Below are positions 9,384 through 18,892 of a DNA stretch of 64,000 bases, in pieces. The position numbers were made by a program, and so were the translations under genes. The notes under the pieces were generated by a model that saw only the letters and a program-made list of their open reading frames with translations, made no database searches and had not been told where the DNA came from. How positions within the stretch are numbered: position 1 is the stretch's first letter; the number at the start of each line of letters is the position of its first letter. The stretch covers positions 62,001 to 126,000 of the forward strand of contig NZ_FNAJ01000019.1 in the NCBI RefSeq assembly GCF_900101905.1. The letters run 5' to 3'. The DNA is from Myxococcus virescens (GTDB taxonomy: Bacteria > Myxococcota > Myxococcia > Myxococcales > Myxococcaceae).

Positions 9384-9487
9384 GGTGAGGCGTTCGTCAG
9401 GGAGCGTGCGCGAGAGACGGAAGCGATTGTCTCCCGCGCCATGAGGATGCCAAGAAGTTGGGGCGGGAGCCGAACTTCAAAAAATCC

Positions 9488-9664
9488 TCACGCTTGTCCG
9501 TACAGCGTGGTCAGGGCCGTGATGTCGCTCGAGGTGAACTCGCCGGTCGTCCCCACGGGGAAGCAGGAGTTCATGAGCGAGCCACCTGCTGTGGTCGTGG
9601 TTGGCGTCCCGGGAACATGAATGGCACCCACTCCTGCTGGGCCTTCGTTGCTCGAGGAGTTGTT
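9488..9664 (-). pseudogene. C-terminal remnant of an M57-like zinc protease
   Basis: On the reverse strand one frame reads NEGPAGVGAIHVPGTPTTTT, then SLMNSCFPVGTTGEFTSSDI and ends TALTTLYGQA-stop. This fits the last 60 residues of myxobacterial M57-type metalloproteases (GA-HIPGTP, S-M-x-x-CF, S-x-x-D-I-x-AL-x-x-LYG). The frame is broken upstream of 9665, where DAKGEYP continues in another frame, and the HExxH part is absent. Confidence 0.55.
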
Positions 9665-9870
9665 TAAGGGTATTCGCCCTTGGCGTCAGTCGATGCGGTG
9701 GTGTCGGGACGGTCCTCACCGGCGGGGCTCGCAGCCTCCCGTGCCTCAACTGAAGTATTCGCCAGGGCCGCGGGCCCTGTCACTTGACAACCCACAATCC
9801 CCTCGTTACCACAAGGCAAACCGCTGACGTTCGAGGTTGATGCGCAGGAGGCCTAGATCACCCTGAGGCC

Positions 9871-9912
9871 CCGCCCACACACTGGGCGGACATCGGCTGT
9901 TGAAACAGCCGA
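9871..9912. promoter_or_regulatory. Two dyads upstream of the YjhX-type gene (possible operator)
   Basis: CCGCCCA-N5-TGGGCGG at 9871-9889 and TCGGCTGTT-GA-AACAGCCGA at 9893-9912. The second is a perfect 9+2+9 dyad about 50 nt before the start codon. A two-base centre suits a protein-binding site better than a hairpin. Autoregulation is inference. Confidence 0.45.
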
Positions 9913-9961
9913 AGGGGGCGTCGTGTGCCCCTCTCCCGCATCAAATTGGTAGGATTCCTCC

Positions 9962-10219
9962 GTGAACGTCTCACGCAAGGAGCTGCGCGTCCTGAACGTG
10001 CTGGCTCAGGGCGGGCGTATTCTGAAGCACAAGGATGAGAACGGTAAGTTGACCCATGTGGCGTGTGTCACGCCAGAGGGCTGGCAGTTGTCGCTCTGCA
10101 CGCTGGAGGTCTTCCAGCAGTTGAAGCGGCGAAAGCTCATCTCCTCGATGAAGGGCGGCCCGTACCTCATCACCCGACTGGGGCTTCATGCGCTCTGCGG
10201 AAGTTCAAAGACACGCTAG
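9962..10219 (+). CDS. yjhX: YjhX family toxin-like protein
   Basis: An 85-residue protein that follows the YjhX/UPF0386 family along its whole length: NVSRKELRVLNVLAQGGRI, HVACVTPEGWQLSLCTLEVF and QQLKRRKLISSMKGGPYLIT. Family length is about 85, so it is complete. In E. coli YjhX is described as a toxin paired with YjhQ, an acetyltransferase-type antitoxin. No such gene lies next to it here. GTG start with TAGGA upstream. Followed by a terminator, so monocistronic. Confidence 0.88.
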   Translation: MNVSRKELRVLNVLAQGGRILKHKDENGKLTHVACVTPEGWQLSLCTLEVFQQLKRRKLISSMKGGPYLITRLGLHALCGSSKTR

Positions 10220-10276
10220 CGATGCGCTCAGAATTGCCTCAAGAGGATGAGGATGCACCTGAGTAACCGTTCAGGA

Positions 10277-10310
10277 GGGGCGGCCTTCGTCGCGTGTCAT
10301 GGGCCGCCCC
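10277..10310 (+). terminator. Rho-independent-type hairpin after the YjhX gene
   Basis: GGGGCGGCC pairs with GGCCGCCCC across a 16-base loop; no long T-run follows. Confidence 0.6.
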
Positions 10311-10440
10311 GTTGGATCAGGATTCGCGATTCGTTTTGCCGACCTGGATGCGGTCCATTGCCCCGGACCCTGACCGTTGTTACGGCGTGAGGACCCAGCG
10401 GCTCATCGTGCGCATCGCTCGCCCTCCATGACGCGCGTCA

Positions 10441-10471
10441 TGTCGCAGCGACCGAATTTTGGGGAGGCACA
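10441..10471. repeat. Dispersed IS-end repeat
   Basis: Contains GCAGCGACCGAATTTTGGGG and AGGCACA, shared with 63713-63744 and, more loosely, 7774-7803 and 63292-63310. Probably the end of a lost IS just upstream of the sensor kinase gene. Confidence 0.55.
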
Positions 10472-10502
10472 ACGGTGGGTTCTTACGGTCAAAGTGTCCA
10501 CC

Positions 10503-12413
10503 ATGTCCTGGCGCATCGTCTTTGTCTTCTGCATCCTTTCGTTGCTGTCCCCCCTGGCGGTGGCCCAGGAGGTGCGTCCGGCTCACAAGTCCGTGCTCCT
10601 GCTCATTCCCGAGGATACGGCGCTGCCCGCCATGGCGACGCTCGTCGCCAGTCTCCGCTCCTCCTTGTGGGAGGCCCAGGGCGGCCCAATCACTCTGGAT
10701 GTCGAGAGCCTGGATCTGGGGTGGGCCCGGGGGGATGCCTACACACACGCCCTGCACACCTGGTATCTGGCCAAATACCAGGAGCGCCGGCCGGATGCCC
10801 TCATTGCCTTCCGCTCCGACGCCATCCAGTTGGCCCAGCAGCTGCGCCGGGAGCTGTGGCCGGATATCCCGATGATTGTCCTCTCCGAGGACGAGCGGCT
10901 CTGGGAACAGCAGCCTCGCCTGGAGCGGGTGGCGGGCCTCTGGCTGCGTTATGACATGCGGGCCACCGCGGAGCTGGCCCTGCAGCTGCTGCCCGGCACT
11001 CGGAGGCTGGCGTTCGTCAACGGCTCCAGTCCCTGGGAGCGCGCGCAGCAGGAGCAGATGGTGCGAGAGCTGCAACCGTTGCTGGCGCAGCGGGGGCTGG
11101 AGTTCATCGACCTGAGCAACCTGCCGCTGTCCGAGTTGCTCCAGCGCGCGAGGACCCTGCCGGACGACACCACGGTCCTCACCTTCAGCTTCATGACCGA
11201 TCCCAGCGGGAGACCCTTCGTGGGGCGCGAGATTGCACGCATGTTTCTCTCCGCCAGCAACCGGCCCTGCTTCGCCCTCCACGAGACCGTCCTGGGGCTG
11301 GGGTTTGTCGGCGGAGCGCTCGTCAGCTACGAGGCCGTGGGCCAACAGCTGAGCATGCTCACCTCCCGCGTGTTGGGCGGAGCGCAGGAGGAATTCCTCG
11401 CGCCCCTGAAGCCGGCATCCGTGGACACGCTGACGGTCGATGCCCGCGCGCTGCGGCGCTGGGGCATCCCCCGTGAGCGGGTGCCTCCCGGGGTGCGGCT
11501 CGCCTTCGACGAGCCCACGCTCTGGGAGCGCTACCGCTGGTGGGGGCTGGGGGCGCTGACGTTCAGCGGCCTGCAGGCGCTGGTGGCCGGGGGGCTCGTG
11601 GTGGAGCGCCGCCGCCGCATGCGTGCCCAGGCCAAGCTCCTCGAGCGCCAACGCCTGGAGAAGCTCGCGGAGATGGAGGCACGTCGAACCTTGGATCAGC
11701 TGGCCCACGTGAGCCGGGTGGCCGCCCTGGGCGAGCTGGCCGCCTCGCTGGCCCATGAGCTCAACCAGCCCCTGGCCGCAATTCTCAGCAACGCCCAGGC
11801 CGCACGGCGCCTGCTGAATGCCACCCCCGCGGAGCTGGATGAGATGCGCGAAGCCCTCGGGGACATCATCTCCGACGGCAAGCGCGCGGGCGAAGTCATC
11901 CACCGCATGCGTGTGCTGCTCAAGCGGGGGGAGCCAAGGCAGGAGCTCCACTCACTCAATGACCTGGTGTGCGAGGTGGCGCGCCTGCTGGTCAACGACA
12001 TGCACCTGCGCGGCGCGGACCTGCACCTGGCGCTGGCCCCGTCGCTGCCCGCCGTTCAGGGGGACGGAATCCAGCTCCAGCAGGTGGTGCTCAACCTGCT
12101 CATCAACGCCATGGATGCCATGGCCGATGTCCCCGCGGGCCAACGCCAGGTGCAGGTCCGCACCGCCTCGCCAGTCCCGGGGCAGGTGGAGCTGAGCGTG
12201 CAGGACTCGGGAAGTGGCATCGAGCCGTCGCGGCTGGCCCTCATCTTCGAACCCTTCTACTCCACCAAGGAACACGGGCTGGGCATGGGGCTGTCCATCA
12301 GCCGCTCCATCGTCGAGGCACACGGCGGATGCCTGGAAGCCGAGAGCCCTCCCGGGCAGGGAGCTCTGTTACGGTGTGTGCTTCCAGCGGCTCACACGGA
12401 GTCCTCGTCATGA
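10503..12413 (+). CDS. Sensor histidine kinase with periplasmic ABC-substrate-binding-like sensor domain
   Basis: A 636-residue membrane kinase. Residues 1-22 form a signal peptide. Residues 25-330 look like a type-1 periplasmic binding fold (HKSVLLLIPEDTALPAM...FVNGSSPWERAQ...VGGALVSYEAVGQQ). A membrane helix follows near 345-366, then a short coiled coil. The HisKA domain has the H-box SLAHELNQPLAAIL (His near 417) and the ATPase domain has NLLINAMDAM and DSGSGIEP. The H-box is of the NtrB/FixL/DctB type. ATG at 10503 starts the signal peptide; no strong RBS is seen. Its stop overlaps the start of the response regulator (ATGA), so they form a cognate pair. Confidence 0.92.
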   Translation: MSWRIVFVFCILSLLSPLAVAQEVRPAHKSVLLLIPEDTALPAMATLVASLRSSLWEAQGGPITLDVESLDLGWARGDAYTHALHTWYLAKYQERRPDALIAFRSDAIQLAQQLRRELWPDIPMIVLSEDERLWEQQPRLERVAGLWLRYDMRATAELALQLLPGTRRLAFVNGSSPWERAQQEQMVRELQPLLAQRGLEFIDLSNLPLSELLQRARTLPDDTTVLTFSFMTDPSGRPFVGREIARMFLSASNRPCFALHETVLGLGFVGGALVSYEAVGQQLSMLTSRVLGGAQEEFLAPLKPASVDTLTVDARALRRWGIPRERVPPGVRLAFDEPTLWERYRWWGLGALTFSGLQALVAGGLVVERRRRMRAQAKLLERQRLEKLAEMEARRTLDQLAHVSRVAALGELAASLAHELNQPLAAILSNAQAARRLLNATPAELDEMREALGDIISDGKRAGEVIHRMRVLLKRGEPRQELHSLNDLVCEVARLLVNDMHLRGADLHLALAPSLPAVQGDGIQLQQVVLNLLINAMDAMADVPAGQRQVQVRTASPVPGQVELSVQDSGSGIEPSRLALIFEPFYSTKEHGLGMGLSISRSIVEAHGGCLEAESPPGQGALLRCVLPAAHTESSS

Positions 12414-13024
12414 TACAAGCCCCCGCCACCATCTTCCTCGTGGACGACGATGCGTCCGTGCTGCGGGGGGTGGGGCGGCTGCTGCGGGCCGCCGGCCATG
12501 CCACGAAGCCCTTCGCCTCGCCCTCCGAGTTTCTCGCACAGCTGTCCGGGGACCTTCCGGGCTGCGCCGTACTGGACCTGCGGATGCCGGGGCTGAACGG
12601 GCTGGAGTTGCAGCAGGCCATGGAGTCCAAGGGCTGCCACCTCCCTGTCATCTTCATCTCTGGCCACGGGGATGTGCCGGCAAGCGTCAGGGCCATGAAG
12701 GCCGGCGCCGTGGACTTCCTCCTCAAGCCCTTTGATGAGCAACAACTGCTGGGCGCCATCTCCCAGGCCTTGACGAAGGACGCGGCGGCCCGCGCCGGCC
12801 GGGCCGAGACGGCCGCGCTGCATGCGCGTCATGCCGTCCTCACGCCCCGCGAGCGCGAGGTCTGCGCGCTGGTCGCTCAGGGGCTGACCAACAAGCAGGT
12901 CGCCCAGCGGCTGGGCACCACCGAGAAGACCATCAAGGTGCACCGCGCCCGCGTCATCCAGAAGCTGGACGTGGACTCGGTGGCGGAGTTGGTGCGGTTC
13001 GTGGACCGGCTGGGCCAGGGCTGA
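12410..13024 (+). CDS. FixJ-type response regulator (receiver plus LuxR HTH)
   Basis: A 204-residue regulator. The receiver domain has the acidic pocket at FLVDDDASV, phospho-acceptor Asp-56 in VLDLRMPG, the Ser in FISGHGD and the Lys in FLLKPFDE. The C-terminal LuxR/FixJ HTH contains LTPREREVCALVAQGLTNKQ and TEKTIKVHRARV. The ATG overlaps the kinase stop. The pair resembles FixL/FixJ or DctB-like systems with a ligand-binding periplasmic domain. Target genes unknown. Confidence 0.94.
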   Translation: MIQAPATIFLVDDDASVLRGVGRLLRAAGHATKPFASPSEFLAQLSGDLPGCAVLDLRMPGLNGLELQQAMESKGCHLPVIFISGHGDVPASVRAMKAGAVDFLLKPFDEQQLLGAISQALTKDAAARAGRAETAALHARHAVLTPREREVCALVAQGLTNKQVAQRLGTTEKTIKVHRARVIQKLDVDSVAELVRFVDRLGQG

Positions 13025-13030
13025 GCCCGC

Positions 13031-13115
13031 GCAGTGGAAGCACCCGGTTCAATCTCCATGCGCTGACCTTCGCATCAGTGGGACGGCCGAGCTCGCGCAC
13101 CTGATGCCTGGCATC
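13031..13115. repeat. Degenerate repeat, copy 1
   Basis: The stretch from the response-regulator stop through AATCTCCATGCGCTGACC resembles 18663-18767 (AATATCCATGCGCTGGC), with about 30 well matched bases and looser similarity further on. Origin unknown. Confidence 0.35.
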
Positions 13116-13207
13116 TCACGGCCCGATGACCTGCGCCCCTCCTGCGGCTGGAGACCATCACCGTCCATGCGCTCCCAGCCAGCGAGCCCTCCCTGGGCGC
13201 CGAGGGT

Positions 13208-13345
13208 TCATGCGCCCGGGACGAGGAGGGCGGGGTGGGCGTCCTGTGTGTCGGTCATCATCCGCTGGAGGTGAATACCGACAACGTGGCCGGTGATGTC
13301 GCGGCTGTGCGGCGCCTCCACACCAAGGCTCCGTAGCGCGCTCCT
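13208..13345 (-). pseudogene. Possible C-terminal gene remnant
   Basis: The minus-strand frame reads LGVEAPHSRDITGHVVGIHL and ends MMTDTQDAHPALLVPGA-stop. Codon use looks coding but no start and no family can be given. Confidence 0.25.
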
Positions 13346-13430
13346 ACCTCGGGGACCCTCCTGTCCGATGCGTGGCTCGGAGCGGACACAATGCCGGGTT
13401 CTTCCGCCTCGCTGTAGTAGGTTTGCGTGA

Positions 13431-15788
13431 ATGGTAAGCACTTCAAGGCTGGTGTTGCTCGGATTCTTCATCCTCGCCTCTGCCGGGGCCTCCGCCGCGT
13501 CCGCCCAGGCTGGTGCCGCGAGGTCCATCGGGGAGGCATCGAAGCGAGTGGAGCGTGCGCGCGCCGACCTCGCGACGGCAGTGCAGCGGATCGAAGTGGA
13601 GCCGCCGCGCAACGCCGACCTCGACGCCGCCCTCGCGGCGGTGGAGGCGCTGAAGGTCGCGCTCGACGCCGGAGCGAGTTTCGAGACGGAGGACCTCGAG
13701 TACGCGAAGCTGGTCCTGGCGGCGCGCAAGCAGCTCCGGACGCAGCGGGAGTACGTCGACGAGCGCCGGGCCAAGGTCCACATCCACGAGTACCGCCGAC
13801 GCATCGACGGCGCGCTCGCGCCCCTGAACGAGCGCATGGCGAAGCTCGGCCAGGGGGACCCGGGCTCCAAGGCGATGGACGAGGCCCGCGCCGCGGTGGA
13901 CGCGCTCGTGAAGCTGGCGGAGGAGGGCCGGCCTCTCAAGAGCCAGGACCCGAAGTTCTCCACGTACCTCACCGAGGTCGAGGCGACCCTCGCCCGTCAC
14001 CGGAAGACGCTCGATGAGCGGTGGCTGCAGCTGTCGGCGCAGAAGCAGCGGGGCCTTCTGGATGAGAGCCGCAAGTCCCTGGCGAGCTCGCTCACCGAGG
14101 TGGGCAAGGCCTGGTCGGACGAGAAGTTCGCCGCCACCGACAAGGCGGTGGCCGCGCTGCAGAAGCAGCTCGAGGAGGGCAGGCCGCTCGAGGCGCAGGA
14201 CAAGGCCTATCGCGCGGAGGCGGAGAAGGCCCGCGCCGAGGTCACCCAGGCCAGGCGCCGGATGGATGAGCTCGTGGCGCAGGCGGGTGTCTCGCGGGTC
14301 AAGGTGGAGCTGGAGCCTGCCCATGAAGAGCTCCGTGCGTCCGCCAAGGCGCTCCGGGTGAAGCGGCCCGCGCCCGAGCAGCTCTCCGAGGCCAAGACCG
14401 CGGCGTTCGTCGTCCGGAAGCTGGTGGACAAGTACGAGCCGCAGGCGGCGAGGAGCCAGGCCATTGGCCAGTACCTCGCCGAGGTGAAGAACACGCTCGT
14501 CGAGGTGGAGGTGGCGCTCCAGGTCCGCACCCTCGACGCGGCGCGCGCCGAGGTCGTCCAGGCGCTGCGGAACGTCGAGAAGCGGTCCGTGACCGCCGAG
14601 CAGTTCGAGGAGGCGAAGACGGCGATGGTCGTCCTGGAGAAGACGCTCGAGACGGTCCACGTGAAGAACCCCGCCATCAGCCCGGTCGCCGCCGACGCGC
14701 GTCAGCTCCTCAAGGACGGGCGGGCGACGATGGAGCGGCGCCGGTACGAGGTCGACCTGCAGCAGCAGCGCGCGAAGGTGGACGAGGCCCGGAAGAACGC
14801 GGTGGCGCTGGTCACCCAGGTCCAGAAGGAGACGCCCTCGGAGGCGCAGCTCCAGGCGGCGGAGAACGCGGTCAAGCAGATTGGCGTGGTGCTGGAGGCG
14901 GGTGCCGCCCTCGTCAAGAAGGACCGTGACTACGCGCTGTACGCCAAGGAGTCGAAGGAGCGGATGGCGGAGCTGAACGACCGCATCACCCGGCGGAAGA
15001 TTGTCCTGGCCGCGGCGGATGCCCGGGTCCAGCTCGCGTCCCGGCTGGCCGCCACGAAGGAGCAGCTCGAGGTCGCCAAGGCCATCTCGGCGACCGACGC
15101 CGAGGTCGAGACCGCTTCGAAGAGCGTGGACGCGATCATGCAGATGTTCGAGACGCACGCGGCGCTGGAGCGGCAGGACGCGGGCTACGCGGCGTCCGCT
15201 GAGCGGTCCCGCGCCGACTGGCTGAAGATGGTCGAGGCGCTCGAGTTCGCGAAGCAGGCGAGGGCGCTGCGCCGGCTAACGGGTGAGGCGCTGGACGTCG
15301 CCGGCAAGGCGGCGGCATCCGCCGCGTCCTCCGCGGACCTGCGCAAGCGCAGGGCCCTGTACACGAGCGCGGCGGAGAAGCTCAAGGCCTGCCAGGAGGA
15401 GGGCGCCCGGATGGTGAAGGAGAACGCCAGCCTCGCGGCGGTCGACGTGCTCGTGGACGGGGTCCGCACCCAGCCCCAGGACGTGATGGCCCAGTGTGCC
15501 CAGAAGGCAGAGGCCCTGCAGGCGCCCCTGAAGCGCGTCGACGTGGAGCTCCGGTTCCAGGAGGGCCAGCGGAAGGCCTACGACGCGGCGAAGGCCCACC
15601 TCTCCAAGGGGCGCAAGAACGAGGCGCTCGCGCAGCTCAACGATTGCATCGCGGAGGGGCGCATCCTCGAGAACCGATACCCCGACTTCAAGGCGCAGAA
15701 GTTCGACATCGGCGGCGCCAGCATGAGCATGCTGGAGCTGGTCCAGGTCTGCGCGAAGGAGCGCAAGGCGCTGCAGCCTTCTCCTTGA
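13431..15788 (+). CDS. Exported helical protein with about eight ~90-residue internal repeats
   Basis: A 785-residue protein. A signal peptide (LLGFFILASAGASAASAQAG) is followed almost wholly by charged helices. The chain repeats about every 80-100 residues: an Arg-rich helix (such as QQQRAKVDEARKNAVALV), a variable hinge, then AV..L...LE.G..LE..D..Y and another helix. Examples are LQKQLEEGRPLEAQDKAY, VKLAEEGRPLKSQDPKF and IGVVLEAGAALVKKDRDY. The last unit has Cys residues (LKACQEEG, MAQCAQKA, LNDCIAEG, LVQVCAKE). It probably forms a long rod in the periplasm or on the surface. No enzyme motif was seen. Confidence 0.85.
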   Translation: MVSTSRLVLLGFFILASAGASAASAQAGAARSIGEASKRVERARADLATAVQRIEVEPPRNADLDAALAAVEALKVALDAGASFETEDLEYAKLVLAARKQLRTQREYVDERRAKVHIHEYRRRIDGALAPLNERMAKLGQGDPGSKAMDEARAAVDALVKLAEEGRPLKSQDPKFSTYLTEVEATLARHRKTLDERWLQLSAQKQRGLLDESRKSLASSLTEVGKAWSDEKFAATDKAVAALQKQLEEGRPLEAQDKAYRAEAEKARAEVTQARRRMDELVAQAGVSRVKVELEPAHEELRASAKALRVKRPAPEQLSEAKTAAFVVRKLVDKYEPQAARSQAIGQYLAEVKNTLVEVEVALQVRTLDAARAEVVQALRNVEKRSVTAEQFEEAKTAMVVLEKTLETVHVKNPAISPVAADARQLLKDGRATMERRRYEVDLQQQRAKVDEARKNAVALVTQVQKETPSEAQLQAAENAVKQIGVVLEAGAALVKKDRDYALYAKESKERMAELNDRITRRKIVLAAADARVQLASRLAATKEQLEVAKAISATDAEVETASKSVDAIMQMFETHAALERQDAGYAASAERSRADWLKMVEALEFAKQARALRRLTGEALDVAGKAAASAASSADLRKRRALYTSAAEKLKACQEEGARMVKENASLAAVDVLVDGVRTQPQDVMAQCAQKAEALQAPLKRVDVELRFQEGQRKAYDAAKAHLSKGRKNEALAQLNDCIAEGRILENRYPDFKAQKFDIGGASMSMLELVQVCAKERKALQPSP

Positions 15789-15802
15789 GCCTCCGGTCCA
15801 GG

Positions 15803-15877
15803 GGCCTTCGCTCAGCGTTGAAGGCCGCATGGGCCACCTGGATGCGCGCCTTCCCTACGACCTGGAAGGCGCGCATC
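15803..15877. terminator. Bidirectional terminator region between convergent genes
   Basis: Two hairpins: GGCCTTC-N10-GAAGGCC at 15803-15826 and a perfect 14-bp stem (GATGCGCGCCTTCC with GGAAGGCGCGCATC) at 15841-15877 with a 9-base loop. Confidence 0.75.
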
Positions 15878-15892
15878 AGGGCGCCCGTGGAT

Positions 15893-18313
15893 TCAGTACA
15901 CCACCACTGAGGCGTAGACACTGGTGCCGTTCGTGTAGGCCACCAGGGCACCGCCGTTCGAGGGGAGCGCCGCGACTGCTGGCGCGGCGCCCGGCCCTAC
16001 TGTCCTGGCATCCGTGGCCAGAATCATGGCGGCCCCCACGAGCATCCGGTCCAACTGGATGTCGCCCGTCCCCCGCTGGGACACGATGTAGCCGTTGCCG
16101 AGCGCGTCCGCGTCAATCGCCCGGAAGGGAGCGGGACCGATGTCCGTGGGGAGGCCCGGCACCTGGGTGCTTGTCCCCGGCGCGGACATCGGGATGACGT
16201 CCACGTTGTCGTCCCCGAAGGAGCCCGTGACGTAGATGAAGCCGTTGGAGCCCGTCCAGTCCGAGAAGAACGCCTGCCCCGGTGGGGAGCTCTGTGGGCC
16301 GAAGGTGGTCCCCTGGTCGCTGCTGCGGCGGATGCGGAAGGAGGGGTCGTCGCTCACCGAGAAGACGTCTCCGCTGATCTTGTCCACGATGACGTCGAAG
16401 AAGGCATTGTTCTGGTCTACATCCGTCACGGTGAAGTCATTCGCGCCTCGCGCGAAGTTCTGGAGGACGCTCACCCCCGTGGAGCCTCGCGAGACGGAGA
16501 TGTAGAGGGCGTTGCCCCGGGAATCCAGACTGACGGTAGGGTTGGCCGCCGGGCTGAGGACCCGCGGCGCCTCCCAGCTTGCTCCCGCGTCAATGGTCCG
16601 GGTGAATACCAGCGTGCCCGCGCTGGTGGCCGCGACGTAGGCAATTCCAGTGGGGCCGCCTTCAATCGCGACTTCCGCCGCGTTGGTGATGCCCAGGGGC
16701 GTGGGGCCCACCCAGGTGTGGCCACGGTCCACGCTCACGCTGACATGGACCGCGCCACCGCAGCTCATGACGACGTAGAAGCGCCCCAGTGCATCCACCG
16801 CCGCCTTACGGCCCGGGTTCGAGTTGGCCGTGGTGCAGTTCAATGCCCCGCTGATGAGCGTGGGGGGCACATTCGAAAAGGCATCCAGTTGGCACGCGGC
16901 GTCGCAGCCATCCCCGGGAGTCGTACCGCCATCGTCGCACTGCTCTCCCGTCACACTGTCGACCAGTCCGTCGCCGCATACCTCCACGCCATGGCAGTCC
17001 GCTCGGCAGCCGTCTCCCGCGACGCGGTTGCCGTCGTCACACACCTCACCCGAATCGATGTAGCCGTCGCCGCAGACAGGCGGGCCCCTGACGGTGATGA
17101 CGACTGTGGCGGTATGGGAGGTCAGCGCGCCATCGTTGGCCGTGAAGGTGAACACGTCCTCCCCCTGGAAGTCCGCGGCCGGCGTGTAGAGCAATTGGCC
17201 GCCCGTCCCGGACAGGGTGCCGTGAGCGGGAGCCGACACGGTGAACGCGAGCGCATCCCCATCCACGTCCGTGGCCTCCAACGTGATGGGCGTCGGCGTG
17301 TTGTAGCCCACCGTCACAGCGGCCGAGGCAGCCACGGGCGCGTCGTTGACCGGAGTCACTGTGACCGAGACGGTGGCCGTTGCCTGCTTCTTGCCGTCGG
17401 AGACCGTGACCTGGAAGGTGTCCTCTCCGGCGAAGTTCGCGTTCGGGGTGTACGTCACCGATGCTCCCGTGCCCGTGAGCATTCCATGGCCGGGCAGGGT
17501 GAAGGAGAAGTCGAGCACGTCGCCATCCGGGTCCACCGCGGGGATGGTGATGTCCACCGGGATGTCCTCGGAGGTGACCGCGTGGACGTCCTCGACCGCG
17601 GGTGCTGAGTTGTTGTCGCAAACGCTTGGCTGCCCCGTGCAGGTGTAGCCCGGCTCCACCTCACAGACACTGTTACAGCCGTCTCCCGAGAGCTGATTGC
17701 CGTCGTCACACTTTTCGAACCCGCCCAGCACCCCATCACCACAGAAGGCCCGTAGCGACGTCTCCACCGCGTCCACCAGGTAGAGCGCGAGCACTGCGCC
17801 CCTCAGTCGCACGTAGCGATAGGGCACGTTCCCCGGGTACGTCGCCACCGCCACATGCGTCCCCAGGCCCAACTCCACCAGATGCAACGAGCTGGAGCCG
17901 ATGAAGGTCCCGTCCGCCCTCAGGAAGTCCACCTGCGCCACCAGCGCCAACGACAGACCCTGGTAATACACGCGCAGGTCGCCGGTGCCTTCCTCTCCCT
18001 GGCCCAGGTCCAGCACCAGCGCCGTGTTGAGCAAGCCCAGCAGTGTCGCGGCCTGCCCGTCCGGAGCGCCCAGCGCTGCGCTCGCGTTGAGCACCGTCGC
18101 CGTGGTGCCTGATGCCACCGCGTCCGCATACGGGTCCCACGTCGACGAAGCTTCCGGACGCTCACGCGTCAACGCCCCGCTGTCCTCTTGCGACACCCCA
18201 TTCTCCAGAGGAAGTCCCTTCTCCTCCAGGGACTCCACACCACATGCGCCCAGTGACAAGGCCAGCGTCACGCCCAGTCCCCATGACCGCAGCACACCAG
18301 AACGGCTTCGCAT
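15893..18313 (-). CDS. Surface lipoprotein: Cys-rich DUF4215 repeats, cadherin-like repeats and Asp-box propeller
   Basis: An 806-residue lipoprotein. The ATG at 18313 follows GGGGAG; lipobox LSLGACGVE. An N-terminal domain precedes a Cys-rich repeat ([20 protein letters not shown] and [16 protein letters not shown]). Two tandem-95/cadherin-like domains follow ([40 protein letters not shown]), then two more Cys-rich repeats ([34 protein letters not shown]). The C-terminal 320 residues carry Asp-box (BNR) motifs: [27 protein letters not shown], as in sialidase-type propellers. No sialidase catalytic residues were recognised. Likely an adhesin or surface binding protein. Confidence 0.88.
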   Translation of the reverse strand: MRSRSGVLRSWGLGVTLALSLGACGVESLEEKGLPLENGVSQEDSGALTRERPEASSTWDPYADAVASGTTATVLNASAALGAPDGQAATLLGLLNTALVLDLGQGEEGTGDLRVYYQGLSLALVAQVDFLRADGTFIGSSSLHLVELGLGTHVAVATYPGNVPYRYVRLRGAVLALYLVDAVETSLRAFCGDGVLGGFEKCDDGNQLSGDGCNSVCEVEPGYTCTGQPSVCDNNSAPAVEDVHAVTSEDIPVDITIPAVDPDGDVLDFSFTLPGHGMLTGTGASVTYTPNANFAGEDTFQVTVSDGKKQATATVSVTVTPVNDAPVAASAAVTVGYNTPTPITLEATDVDGDALAFTVSAPAHGTLSGTGGQLLYTPAADFQGEDVFTFTANDGALTSHTATVVITVRGPPVCGDGYIDSGEVCDDGNRVAGDGCRADCHGVEVCGDGLVDSVTGEQCDDGGTTPGDGCDAACQLDAFSNVPPTLISGALNCTTANSNPGRKAAVDALGRFYVVMSCGGAVHVSVSVDRGHTWVGPTPLGITNAAEVAIEGGPTGIAYVAATSAGTLVFTRTIDAGASWEAPRVLSPAANPTVSLDSRGNALYISVSRGSTGVSVLQNFARGANDFTVTDVDQNNAFFDVIVDKISGDVFSVSDDPSFRIRRSSDQGTTFGPQSSPPGQAFFSDWTGSNGFIYVTGSFGDDNVDVIPMSAPGTSTQVPGLPTDIGPAPFRAIDADALGNGYIVSQRGTGDIQLDRMLVGAAMILATDARTVGPGAAPAVAALPSNGGALVAYTNGTSVYASVVVY

Positions 18314-18892
18314 CGACTGTCTCCCCCCGAGGAGCACGATGAAGCCCGGAATGGGCCGTCCCCCTCATGGAATGCACGACGCCACTTCACGCGCTCGGCT
18401 GCTCGGCGCGCAAGACGCGGATGGCCAACGTCGTCCCGACATCCGCCGTCAGGCACTTGCGTTCCATGGACACAAAGTTCCTGGCATGTATCGCCCGCCT
18501 CCGCGAATCGACGGGGCCGTGAGGGGGGAAGGGCAGCGCTATCACTCACCTTTCCAGGCGAGTGGATCGCGCCCAGTTCATGATTCTGCGCCTCTATGAG
18601 ACAGGGCCAGGCGCCGCGCCGGGGCATCCGGCTGCTGGCCTCCGAGTTCGGCGGCTGGGTCAGGGCTGACAGCCCGCGCTGTGTAAGCACCTGGTCCAAT
18701 ATCCATGCGCTGGCATTCAGAGTAGAGGTGGCCGCGCTGACGCGACCCTGTATCTGCCCGGCATGACTCCAGAGCCGCTTCGCACGAAAAATCTACCCCT
18801 CCCATTTCTTGTCTTTTGAAGGTTGCATCGAACCCACAACCCGGCGCTTCATGTTGACAGCGCCCATGTCGGGCTCCCCACGAGGAACGTTC
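18314..18892. other. Divergent intergenic region with a degenerate repeat
   Basis: About 580 bases between two divergent lipoprotein genes. Both promoters should lie here. At 18663-18767 it holds a second copy of the repeat described at 13031 (TAAGCACCTGGTCCAATATC and CATGCGCTGGC). No gene is supported. Confidence 0.5.

Noticed and set aside
15893-18313. Sialidase enzyme
   Set aside because: Asp-box motifs are present, but no catalytic Arg triad or Tyr/Glu pair could be placed, so only a propeller is claimed.
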